64,000 nucleotides of DNA from Bradyrhizobium erythrophlei (GTDB lineage: Bacteria; Pseudomonadota; Alphaproteobacteria; Rhizobiales; Xanthobacteraceae). This document shows, piece after piece, positions 25,706 to 33,636 of this stretch. Numbering within the stretch: the stretch's first letter is position 1; each line of letters opens with the position of its first letter. Under the pieces are notes generated by a model. It was not told the origin of the DNA. It worked only from the letters and a program-made list of their open reading frames with translations, and made no database searches. Location: positions 3,410,001-3,474,000 of the forward strand of contig NZ_LT670818.1 in NCBI RefSeq assembly GCF_900129505.1. The letters are read 5' to 3'. Position numbers and translations under genes: made by a program.

Positions 25706-26467
25706 CTATTGTCCCTCGACGAAATTGACGGCTTCCTCGATGACACCAGCGACTTCAGCGGGATGCGACAGCAACGACATGTGGCTGGACTGCAGAACTG
25801 TGGTCTTCGCCTTCATTCTCTCGGCCACGGCGGCCTCGAGTTCCGGACTGATCGTCCGGTCGTTCGCCGAAACCACGAACCATGACGGCTTGGTCTTCCA
25901 GGCAGCGACCGACGGACTTTCGTCGAAGGTCTTCACCGCGAGGGGGCCCTGGGTCACCGCAAGGGTTCGGGCTTCCTCCAGCGGCAGATCCGGCGCAATG
26001 TTCTCGATGAAGCCCTCGACGGTCGAAGTCACGAAGCCGGCCCCATCCATCTGCACCGCCGAAAGTGCGGGCGGCTTGGGATATTTGCCGATCAGCTCGC
26101 TCCCCGATTCTCCCGCGTCGTTGCCGAAAGCGGAAATGTAGACCAGCGCGCTGACTTTCGGATCGGCGCCGGCCTCGGTAATTACCGTTCCGCCCCAGCT
26201 ATGCCCCGCGAGGACGACCTCCCCCTTTGCGGTTGCGATGATCCGCTTCGTCGCGGCGACGTCGTCCCCGAGAGACGTCAGGGGACTCTGGACCGCCAGC
26301 ACCGTCATTCCCTTCGCCAGCAGAAGCGGTATCACCTTGCTCCAGCTTGAGGCGTCGGCCCATGCACCGTGCACCAGCACGACGGTGACCTGCTTTGGGC
26401 GCGTACCGGCCTTCGCCGTCGTTCCCGTCGACGATTTAACGTCTGCGTCGAATGCTGTCCTGGGCAT
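25706..26467 (-). CDS. Alpha/beta hydrolase (small esterase family)
   Basis: A 253-residue hydrolase with VLVHGAWADASSWSKVI near residue 30, LTSLGDDVAATKRII, nucleophile elbow GHSWGG (Ser90), acid in SANDRTISPE and His in SSHMSLLSHP. All catalytic residues are present, unlike the paralogue at 17511. The N-terminal 25 residues are a polar extension. AGGAGAG precedes ATG 26467. It is divergent from the STAND regulator, and the shared gap holds a 27-bp element also found before the haloperoxidase-type gene. Confidence 0.85.
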   Translation of the reverse strand: MPRTAFDADVKSSTGTTAKAGTRPKQVTVVLVHGAWADASSWSKVIPLLLAKGMTVLAVQSPLTSLGDDVAATKRIIATAKGEVVLAGHSWGGTVITEAGADPKVSALVYISAFGNDAGESGSELIGKYPKPPALSAVQMDGAGFVTSTVEGFIENIAPDLPLEEARTLAVTQGPLAVKTFDESPSVAAWKTKPSWFVVSANDRTISPELEAAVAERMKAKTTVLQSSHMSLLSHPAEVAGVIEEAVNFVEGQ

Positions 26468-26584
26468 TGGGTCTCTCCTGGGGGAAAAATTGTTGGGCCT
26501 TGGCGGCGCCGCCCTTTCCGGGAATTCCAGCCCGCCATTTCGTCTTCGGTGGTGAAACGATGCCCGCCAGGCCGCGAAGACGCC

Positions 26585-26611
26585 AATAAAGGTTTGAAAA
26601 TATTTGAAAGG
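26585..26611. promoter_or_regulatory. 27-bp direct-repeat element, copy 1
   Basis: Contains TTTGAAAATATTTGAAA, that is, TTTGAAA twice with a 10-base period (26593-26599 and 26603-26609). It matches 32122-32148 at 26 of 27 positions, and GGCCGCG lies just to the left in both. It is 118 bases upstream of the hydrolase start and 116 upstream of the STAND regulator start. OmpR-type winged helices bind such direct repeats, so this is a candidate operator. Confidence 0.6.
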
Positions 26612-26726
26612 CGCGCGTTCGCAAGTTTCCGCGGCCTGTCGGCATCGGTCGAATCGGCAATGGCTGTCATGGACAGGGAGCGCTGGCAGCTGTTAGATTC
26701 GATCGGAACAGGCCCGGGCGGCAACC

Positions 26727-29519
26727 GTGAACGATTTTTCGTTATCCTTTGGGCCTTTTCGTCTTAATCCAACGCGCCGCGTTCTCTCCCGCGACGGCAA
26801 ATCGGTTCGCCTTGGCAGCCCCGCACTCGATCTCCTGATTGCGCTCGTTGAAAACGGAAAAGAGCTCATCAGCAAGGAAGATTTGCTCAAACGCGTCTGG
26901 CCGGACACTTTCATCGAAGAAGCCAATCTGAGGGTTCACGTCGCCGCGCTGCGCAAGCTGCTTGGCGGCGAAGGAACCGGAGACCAGTACATCAATACGG
27001 TGGCCGGCCGAGGCTATTGCTTCGTCGCCCCGGTGGCTCGGGTCGACGAAGTCGTCGACCCTCCCGTCGCCGCTTCGCCGGTTCCCGACACGGCGCCCGG
27101 TCTGCCTCCGTCGCTCACACGCGTGATCGGCCGTGCCGAGTGCGTGGGCGCCATTTCGAACCAATTGGCGCGCCGCCGTTTCGTGACCATCATCGGGCCC
27201 GGCGGCATCGGCAAGACGACGGTCGCCCTCGCCGTTGCAGGAAAACTTGTCGATTCCTATGCCCACAAGGTTTGCTTTGTCGAGCTTGCCCCGCTGACGG
27301 AGGCGCGTTCGATCCATGGCGCCCTTGCTTCCGTCCTGGGACTGGCGACATTGGGCGATCAGCCGCTGGCCGCTCTGGTCGCTCATCTTCGAAGCATGTC
27401 GATCCTGATCGTGCTCGACAATTGCGAGCATATGCTCGACGCGACTGCGGTTCTCGCCGAGGCCTTGTTGCGGGGGGCGCCGGGCGTTCATCTGTTGGCG
27501 ACGAGCCGTCAGCCGCTGCGGGGAGAGGGAGAGTTTCTGTTTCACCTGCCGGCGCTCGCCTTTCCTCCTCCTGCGGAGCGCTTGTCGACGGCCGAGGCGC
27601 TGGGTTTCCCGGCGATCGAGTTGTTCGCGGAAAGGGCAGCGGCTTCGCTCGACTCCTTCGAACTCGATGACGGCAACGTCGCGACCGTCATCGAGATCTG
27701 TCGCCGCCTGGACGGGATCCCGCTGGCCATAGAACTCGCGGCGGCACGCGTAGATCTGTTCGGCGTCGAGGGCTTGGCTTCGCGGCTCAATGATTGTTTC
27801 TCTCTTCTGACAAAGGGACGCAGGACGGCGCTGCCGCGGCATCAGACCTTGCGCGCAACGTTGGACTGGAGCTTTGAACTGCTTCCGGAAGAGGAAAAGC
27901 GCGCCCTCGCGCGCGTTGCAGCGCTGGCCGGCGAATTCACGATGGAAGCGGCCATCGCCTTGGGTTCCGCAGGCGGGAAGCCGGCTGCCAATATCGTGGA
28001 CACGATCACCGGCCTGATCGAGAAATCCCTTGTTGCAACCGATCTCAGCGGCAACGTCGTGCATTACAGGCTGCTGAGTACGACGCGCGCTTACGCGCTG
28101 GAAAAGCTGACGCTGAGCGGCGAGCAAGCGTCGATCGCGCTGTGCCACGCGGCGTATTTCAGGGATCTTGCCCGCAAGGCGGAGGTTGATTGGGAGACGG
28201 TGCCGGCCTCCCGGTGGCTGCAAATCTACGGCCGCACCATCGACGACATGCGTTCGGCCATCGATTGGGCGCTTTCCGCGATCGAGCATCACGCGATCGG
28301 GTTCGATATCATCCTCGCGACGGCCCCGCTCTGGTTCCAGCTTTCGCTGATGGATGAATACCGCGAACGCCTGCAAGGCGCCCTGGACCGCTTGAATCAA
28401 AGCGCCGATATCGACCTTCAGAGGAAGGCGCGACTTCGAATCGCGCTCGGACACGCCGTCTGGTATGCCCTCAACGACCCGGACCAGATGGAAGACGCGT
28501 TCACCAGAGCCCTTGCAATATCTGAGCAGATCGACGACCGATCTGCTCAGTTGCAATCCCTCTGGGGCATGTGGGCGGTGCGGCGCAGCCGCGGCCAGTA
28601 TCGGCAAGCCCTTGCCCTCGCCACGCGCTACGAGGCCGTGGCGGCCGCGTTCGGAGAGCCCAAATTCATCTCGCTCGCGAACCGCATCCTGAGTGTCAAT
28701 AATCACTATTTGGGCCATCAGGACCTGGCCCGGCGTCTGGTCGAGCAGGTACAAAGCCAGGCGCCGCAGCCGGTCCGATCCGCCAATAACGACTTCCAGC
28801 TCGACCGCCACGTCGCCATGACCTCGCTGATGGCGCGAATCTCGTGGCTTCAGGGATTTCCGGAACGGGCCGCCGCGAGCGCACGCGAGGCGATCGAGGC
28901 CGCGCTAGAGACCAGGCACGTGCTTTCGCTGGGCTATGCGCTCTGCATGGCCGGGTGTCCCGTCGCCCTGTGGACCGGGGACCTTTCGGAAGCAAAGAGG
29001 TGCACCGACCTGCTCAGGGAGTACGCTGCAAGGAATGGTCTCTACAGTACCTGGGGTAAATGCTTCGAGCACATTATCCGGCTTCAGCAGGGCACGGAAC
29101 GGGAGGCGCTTGCGGCGAACTATATCGAAGCGAGGGTCGACGTTTCCACGATTTCCCGTCTGGCCGATTTGAGCGCCGAGAGGCTGGGCGCGGGTCTCGT
29201 CGCCGATCCGTGGTCTGAAGACGCGCTCTGGAGTTATCCGGAGGTCTTGCGGGTCGACGCCGAATTGCTTTTGACCAAATCGACGACGGGCGACAAGGAG
29301 GCCGAAGCAAAGCTGCTCCGGTCGCTCGATATTTCCCAGTCGCAGTCGCTTCTGTCCTTCGAGCTGCGTACCGCGGTCGACCTGGCGCGCCTCTGGAATC
29401 GCACCGGGCGCCGCGCAAAAGCCTCTTCCCTCCTGAAATCGACCTACGGAAAGTTCACCGAGGGCTTTGCGACAAGGGACCTGTCGAGCGCAAGCCATTT
29501 GATGGCGGAGCTTGCGTAA
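26727..29519 (+). CDS. Winged-helix STAND ATPase transcriptional regulator
   Basis: A 930-residue regulator. Residues 1-102 form an OmpR/CadC-type winged helix (FGPFRLNPTRRVL, then LLKRVWPDTFIEEANLRVHV, ending AGRGYCFVAP). An ATPase of the STAND/NB-ARC class follows: Walker A GPGGIGKTT at 157-165, Walker B ILIVLDN at 226-232, then sensor and winged-helix segments (RRLDGIPLAIELAAARVD). The C-terminal 450 residues are helical, probably TPR-like. It should switch with nucleotide and an unknown ligand. The start is GTG 26727. It is flanked by hydrolase genes and is the probable ligand of the 27-bp elements; this is inference. Confidence 0.85.
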   Translation: MNDFSLSFGPFRLNPTRRVLSRDGKSVRLGSPALDLLIALVENGKELISKEDLLKRVWPDTFIEEANLRVHVAALRKLLGGEGTGDQYINTVAGRGYCFVAPVARVDEVVDPPVAASPVPDTAPGLPPSLTRVIGRAECVGAISNQLARRRFVTIIGPGGIGKTTVALAVAGKLVDSYAHKVCFVELAPLTEARSIHGALASVLGLATLGDQPLAALVAHLRSMSILIVLDNCEHMLDATAVLAEALLRGAPGVHLLATSRQPLRGEGEFLFHLPALAFPPPAERLSTAEALGFPAIELFAERAAASLDSFELDDGNVATVIEICRRLDGIPLAIELAAARVDLFGVEGLASRLNDCFSLLTKGRRTALPRHQTLRATLDWSFELLPEEEKRALARVAALAGEFTMEAAIALGSAGGKPAANIVDTITGLIEKSLVATDLSGNVVHYRLLSTTRAYALEKLTLSGEQASIALCHAAYFRDLARKAEVDWETVPASRWLQIYGRTIDDMRSAIDWALSAIEHHAIGFDIILATAPLWFQLSLMDEYRERLQGALDRLNQSADIDLQRKARLRIALGHAVWYALNDPDQMEDAFTRALAISEQIDDRSAQLQSLWGMWAVRRSRGQYRQALALATRYEAVAAAFGEPKFISLANRILSVNNHYLGHQDLARRLVEQVQSQAPQPVRSANNDFQLDRHVAMTSLMARISWLQGFPERAAASAREAIEAALETRHVLSLGYALCMAGCPVALWTGDLSEAKRCTDLLREYAARNGLYSTWGKCFEHIIRLQQGTEREALAANYIEARVDVSTISRLADLSAERLGAGLVADPWSEDALWSYPEVLRVDAELLLTKSTTGDKEAEAKLLRSLDISQSQSLLSFELRTAVDLARLWNRTGRRAKASSLLKSTYGKFTEGFATRDLSSASHLMAELA

Positions 29520-29565
29520 CGACGTCGCGCGGTTTCGGAAGGAGCGGGCGGCTTCAACGCCGGCT

Positions 29566-30468
29566 TTAAACGGGTACATACCGATACGCGCCGCCATTGC
29601 GCTCGGCGTAGCCGACACCGGGATACGTCCAGTGATAGCCAAGGAGGCTCGTCCGATCGGCGGCTGCGCGTTCGATCAGGCGGGCGCGGTTTTCGATGGC
29701 GAGCTCGGGAATCGTGTCGTAGCCGAACCGCGATCTTGGATGCTGAAACGACGCGATTTCGTTGGTCGCAGCATCCGCGGTGATGATGAGGCCTTCGCCC
29801 CCGGCCATCTCCAGCGAGAGATGGCCGGGGGTGTGACCCGCAGTATCGATCGCCCTCAACCCCGATACGATATCGTCTCCGGGTTTCAGCATCACAACCC
29901 GGTCCTTGATCGCTCCGAGATCGCGCTGCGCGCCTCTCGCGAATTCATGAAGCTCGAACGGCATCATGGTGAGGTAATCCGGATTCATCCAGTAATCCCA
30001 TTCGGCGGCCCCGACGTAATAGGTCGCGTTTTTGAATCTCAGGCTGCCGGTTTCGGTGAGCGTGCCCCAGACGTGATCGGGATGCGCGTGGGTGAATATG
30101 ACCTTGGTGATGGCATCGGGATTGATGCCGCTGGCCTTGAGATTTCCGAAAAGCCTGCCATCGGTCGGTTGATACTTGTCGCCCGAACCAACGTCGACGA
30201 TGATCAGATCGCGTCCCCTGCGGATGACCGGAATATTGGTCTTGGATTCCACGAGTCCGGCCTTGATATCGCCGGTGCGCCGCAATATCTCGGCGCGCTC
30301 ACCCGGCGTGCCCTCTACGATGTCGATCGGCACGGTGATGAAGCCGTCGCTCAGCACGGTGATCGAGAACTCGCCTTGAACGAAGCTGAAATTATTCGCA
30401 GCCGGGGTGGACCTTGACGCAGCCGGCGAGAAAGCATTTTCGAATGGGTCGGTCCGGGCTTCGATCAT
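29566..30468 (-). CDS. MBL-fold metallo-hydrolase
   Basis: A 300-residue MBL protein: THAHPDH (His127, His129, Asp131, His132), AGHTPGHLSLEM, bridging Asp in ITADAATNE, and His in LGYHWTYPG. No clear signal peptide; the N-terminus is polar (MIEARTDPFENAF). It is convergent with the STAND regulator. Its ATG overlaps the stop of the DJ-1-like gene by four bases (ATGA), so the two are translationally coupled. Substrate unknown. Confidence 0.85.
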   Translation of the reverse strand: MIEARTDPFENAFSPAASRSTPAANNFSFVQGEFSITVLSDGFITVPIDIVEGTPGERAEILRRTGDIKAGLVESKTNIPVIRRGRDLIIVDVGSGDKYQPTDGRLFGNLKASGINPDAITKVIFTHAHPDHVWGTLTETGSLRFKNATYYVGAAEWDYWMNPDYLTMMPFELHEFARGAQRDLGAIKDRVVMLKPGDDIVSGLRAIDTAGHTPGHLSLEMAGGEGLIITADAATNEIASFQHPRSRFGYDTIPELAIENRARLIERAAADRTSLLGYHWTYPGVGYAERNGGAYRYVPV

Positions 30469-31004
30469 GTTGCATTCCCTTCGGGTTTGATTTGGAGTTG
30501 TCTGACGGCCCCCATCAGCGCCCGGGCGGCTGGAATTGGAGATTTCGAACCATCGCCGACGATCAACAGACCCTCGCCGGCGCCTTTTGGAGCAAGATCG
30601 ATCCCGCTCGGCATCACCGCGACCGGCTTGCCGGCACCGAGCAGCCTGGAGATCAGGGCGCCTGCAGAGTTTTTGTGTTCGGGCCGCCAGACGGAATCAG
30701 GAAGTCCCACGCAGAAAGCGGCATCGAAATCGTCGGTGTAAACTTGCTCGAGGCTCAGCGTGTCGCTGAAGTCGTCGATCGCGTGCTTGTCCCTCTCGAA
30801 GCGCTGCATGACCTCGGTAGACGCTTCACCGCCGCTCGCGACTTTCATGACCGCCGGCCCCCCGTCGGGCGAGGCCAGCACCACTTCAACGTCGGCGTCC
30901 CTGAAGGCGTAGTAGGGTCCGGCGGCTCGTTCGAGTCGAACGGCCGGATCGCGCTTGCTTCCCGGAACGTCGTTTTCCGGAATAAGGATCATCAGGACTC
31001 GCAT
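30465..31004 (-). CDS. DJ-1/PfpI-like protein without the catalytic cysteine
   Basis: A 179-residue protein with a DJ-1/PfpI layout: MRVLMILIPEND start, DADVEVVLASPDGG, TDDFDAAFCVGLPDS and GKPVAVMPSGIDLAP. In active members the last segment reads AxxCHG with the nucleophile Cys and His; here it is VMPSG, and the preceding GG-H segment is also changed. Enzymatic activity by the usual mechanism is unlikely. Coupling to the MBL gene suggests a shared role. The family call is moderate. Confidence 0.6.
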   Translation of the reverse strand: MRVLMILIPENDVPGSKRDPAVRLERAAGPYYAFRDADVEVVLASPDGGPAVMKVASGGEASTEVMQRFERDKHAIDDFSDTLSLEQVYTDDFDAAFCVGLPDSVWRPEHKNSAGALISRLLGAGKPVAVMPSGIDLAPKGAGEGLLIVGDGSKSPIPAARALMGAVRQLQIKPEGNAT

Positions 31005-31034
31005 GGCGACCGGCTCTTCTGCGCATTTTCGATT

Positions 31035-31065
31035 TCCGGCTTCCCCAGGGTGCGAGGAAGCCGGA
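31035..31065 (-). terminator. Stem-loop between the haloperoxidase-type and DJ-1-like genes
   Basis: TCCGGCTTCC at 31035-31044 pairs perfectly with GGAAGCCGGA at 31056-31065, an 11-base loop. It is just downstream of the haloperoxidase-type stop (31080) on the minus strand and would end or attenuate that transcript before the DJ-1-like gene. No strong T-run follows. Confidence 0.55.
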
Positions 31066-31079
31066 GCTTCTCGAGCACA

Positions 31080-32066
31080 TCAGGATTTGATGAACGCGAG
31101 CAGGTCTGCGTTGATGATTTCCGCATGAGTTGTGGGCATGCCATGCGGCAGGTCCTTGTAGACCTTTAACGTGCTGTTCTTGAGCAGCTTGGCCGACAGC
31201 GGCCCCGCATCGGCGAACGGCACGATCTGATCGTCTTCGCTGTGCATCGCCAAAACCGGCACGGTGATCTTCTTGAGATCCGCGGTGTGATCGGTCTCCG
31301 AGAACACCTTGATGCAGTCATAATGGGCTTTGGCGCCGCCCATCATCCCCTGGCGCCACCAATTGTCGATCACGCCTTGCGAGACCTTCGCGCCGGGGCG
31401 GTTGAATCCGTAAAACGGGCCGGCCGGGAGATCGACATAAAACTGGGCCCGATTGGCGGCCAGCGCCGCGCGAAAGCCGTCAAACACCTCGACCGGGAGG
31501 CCGCCCGGGTTCTTCTCCGACTTCACCATGACCGGCGGAATGGCGCTGATCAGAGCCGCCTTGGCGACGCGGCCACGGGCGTGTTGGGCTACGTAGCGCG
31601 TGACTTCGCCGCCACCGGTCGAGTGGCCGATATGGATCGCGTTCATCAAGTCGAGCTTTTCGGCCAATTCCGCGACGTCGGCAGCATAGGTATCCATGTC
31701 GTTGCCGACCGAAGTCTGGCTGGAACGGCCATGCCCGCGCCGGTCATGGGCGATGACGCGGTAGCCCTGCGCCAGGAAGAACATCATCTGGTTGTCCCAA
31801 TCATCGGCGCTGAGCGGCCAGCCGTGGTGGAAGACGATCGGCTGGCCCTTGCCCCAATCCTTGTAGAAGATTTCGGTGCCGTCTTTGGTTGTCATCGTGC
31901 TCATGTTGTTGCTCGCTTTGCTGGTATGAGGCGGGGATGTTTTGGATGGCTGGTCGGCGACGCCTGCCTGCGCAGGCAGGCGAACGAGAGAGGTGATGGC
32001 CAAGGCAGACGCCCTGAGCAGCAAGCCGCGCCGCGTCGCCTTCCAGGATGAGATTGCTTTGGTCAT
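31080..32066 (-). CDS. Tat-exported alpha/beta hydrolase, non-haem haloperoxidase type
   Basis: A 328-residue protein. Residues 1-36 look like a Tat signal ([20 protein letters not shown]). The catalytic domain starts near residue 58 and carries [16 protein letters not shown], the elbow GHSTGG (Ser149), acid in [10 protein letters not shown] and His in [11 protein letters not shown], typical of cofactor-free chloroperoxidase/arylesterase proteins. Close relatives usually lack a signal, and an internal MSTMTTKDG at residue 55 could start a cytosolic form. AAGGGAACG precedes ATG 32066. The 27-bp element is 56 bases upstream. Confidence 0.85.
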   Translation of the reverse strand: MTKAISSWKATRRGLLLRASALAITSLVRLPAQAGVADQPSKTSPPHTSKASNNMSTMTTKDGTEIFYKDWGKGQPIVFHHGWPLSADDWDNQMMFFLAQGYRVIAHDRRGHGRSSQTSVGNDMDTYAADVAELAEKLDLMNAIHIGHSTGGGEVTRYVAQHARGRVAKAALISAIPPVMVKSEKNPGGLPVEVFDGFRAALAANRAQFYVDLPAGPFYGFNRPGAKVSQGVIDNWWRQGMMGGAKAHYDCIKVFSETDHTADLKKITVPVLAMHSEDDQIVPFADAGPLSAKLLKNSTLKVYKDLPHGMPTTHAEIINADLLAFIKS

Positions 32067-32121
32067 TGCCGTTCCCTTCGATCTGCCGTGATCAAAGGAT
32101 GCGCGCGGGCCGCGGCGTAGG

Positions 32122-32148
32122 CGAATAAAGCTTTGAAAATATTTGAAA
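32122..32148. promoter_or_regulatory. 27-bp direct-repeat element, copy 2
   Basis: Second copy of the 26585 element with a single substitution (AAAGCTTTG instead of AAAGGTTTG), again with TTTGAAA repeated at a 10-base period. It has the same orientation relative to the downstream minus-strand hydrolase, 56 bases before its start codon. It is the other member of the proposed regulon of the STAND regulator. Confidence 0.6.
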
Positions 32149-32213
32149 GGACCCTGCCTTTTCAGCCTTTTCGGATCGGGACCATTCGGTCCGTTTCGAC
32201 CAGGTGGGGTCAC

Positions 32214-32894
32214 ACGAATGTCGCTAAGCGGAGTTCGTCCCGGGACCGGTCAGGCAGTCCGCGTTGCATCAAAATCCAGCTCTGAGGGAACGCTCTTTCC
32301 TGGCGCAAAGCGCCCGACGGGCAAATCAGTCGTAGGGCTGTCCAGCCCCGCTTGTAAAAATATTCCGCTTCTCGTTTCACCCAAATCAACTTTAGAACTC
32401 CCGCCATCCCGTCCCACACAGAGGGGCGTTTCGCGATCGTCACGGACGTTGGTGCGGGATGCGGTGGACGCTGATGGTGTGCTGACGAAAGCACCTGACG
32501 CGGACGGCGAAGTCGCGTGGTCCTGATGCCCCGACGCTGGCATCAAGTTGGCGGAGTCATTTTCGCCAATGACGGTGGCAAGAAAGCCCGGTCACCGAGG
32601 AGAGCGCGTTATAAGCCGTAAAACCATTGCGCGGGGAAAGCCGGAGTGATTCCGGTTGAACCTGTGGTCCTACCCCCGTGCTTTTTTTGCACGGGACCCA
32701 TGGGTGCAATCGGCACCCGGCTTTCCCTGCGCCCTCTGTACGGAGGGAAAGGAATTTCAGAGCAAACCTCGCGCGAAACCTGCGGCGAGATCGCGAAGCT
32801 GTGTTCAAGCACAGCGGCTGTTTGAAATTCAAATCCGAAGGCGGACACGCCCAACCCATCGTCGCTTGTTGTGCCGGTCGCCCGGGGCGTTTCG
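32214..32894. repeat. Non-coding repeat relic region
   Basis: About 680 bases with no gene that has a start and ribosome site, although frames stay open in several registers. It contains a perfect hairpin CCCGTGC-TTTTTTT-GCACGGG (32675-32695), GGGTGC/GCACCC just after it, and the TGGCGCAAAGCGCCCGACGG block near 32302 shared in part with about 20938. From memory it resembles a widespread Bradyrhizobium intergenic relic that is often mis-called as short genes; I cannot confirm that here. It marks the right edge of the hydrolase region. Confidence 0.5.
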
Positions 32895-33452
32895 CTACGG
32901 ATCGAGTTCCGTGTCCCAATATAAATAATCGAGCCAGCTATCGTGCAGATAGTTCGGCGGGAACAGGCGGCCGTTGCGGTGCAGCTGGTGCACCGTCGGC
33001 GCGAACGGGTGCTGCCTTGGAAACATCCGCGCCTGTTGCGGCGTCAGATTGCCCTTGCGCAGATTGCACGGCGAACAGGCGGCGACCACGTTTTCCCAGG
33101 TGGTCTGGCCGCCCTTGCTGCGCGGGATGATGTGGTCGAAGGTCAGATCGTCGTGGGCCAGGCAGTACTGGCAGACAAAACGGTCGCGCAGGAACACGTT
33201 GAACCGGGTGAAGGCGGGATGCGTGCTCGGCTTGACGAAGGATTTCAGCGATACCACGCTCGGCAGCTGGATCTCGAAGGAGGGGCTGCGCACCGCACGG
33301 TCGTAGTGCTCGACGATGTTGACGCGGTCGAGGAACACCGCCTTGATCGCGTCCTGCCACGACCAGAGCGAGAGCGGATAATAACTGAGCGGCCGGAAAT
33401 CCGCGTTCAGCACCAGTACCGGCCAACCGCCTTGCGAGACATGTGCGTTCAA
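32895..33452 (-). CDS. HNH endonuclease family protein
   Basis: A 185-residue protein. The HNH zinc-ribbon core is at about 110-155: CQYC, FDHIIPRSKGG, ENVVAACSPCN. The N-terminus (GGWPVLVLNADFRPLSYYPL) is the conserved region of the stand-alone HNH proteins common in Alphaproteobacteria. The start is TTG 33452 with AGGAG upstream. It is a single gene, not linked to a restriction methylase or phage; the biological role of this family is not settled. Confidence 0.85.
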   Translation of the reverse strand: MNAHVSQGGWPVLVLNADFRPLSYYPLSLWSWQDAIKAVFLDRVNIVEHYDRAVRSPSFEIQLPSVVSLKSFVKPSTHPAFTRFNVFLRDRFVCQYCLAHDDLTFDHIIPRSKGGQTTWENVVAACSPCNLRKGNLTPQQARMFPRQHPFAPTVHQLHRNGRLFPPNYLHDSWLDYLYWDTELDP

Positions 33453-33636
33453 GTAACGCTCCTGACTCCCATATTAGCTGCGAAGCAGCATGAGATGACA
33501 TACTACAGGCAGCGTGACGGGATTGTGAAGACCGTTGGCGGCCTTATCCGCCTCCGCCTGCGGGTTGCATGATGCCCGCGAAGGCCGCTAAACCGGGGCG
33601 GGCGGCGTTTTTCGGCCGTATACGGGCTCAAAAATA

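Noticed and set aside
26742..28811. 689-codon minus-strand frame opposite the STAND regulator
   Set aside because: Arg/Gln/Gly-rich shadow of a GC-rich gene with no recognisable domain.
32143..33130. Several plus-strand and minus-strand frames in the 32.1-33.1 kb relic region
   Set aside because: They overlap repeats and hairpins or the HNH gene and lack ribosome sites; typical false calls in this kind of repeat.
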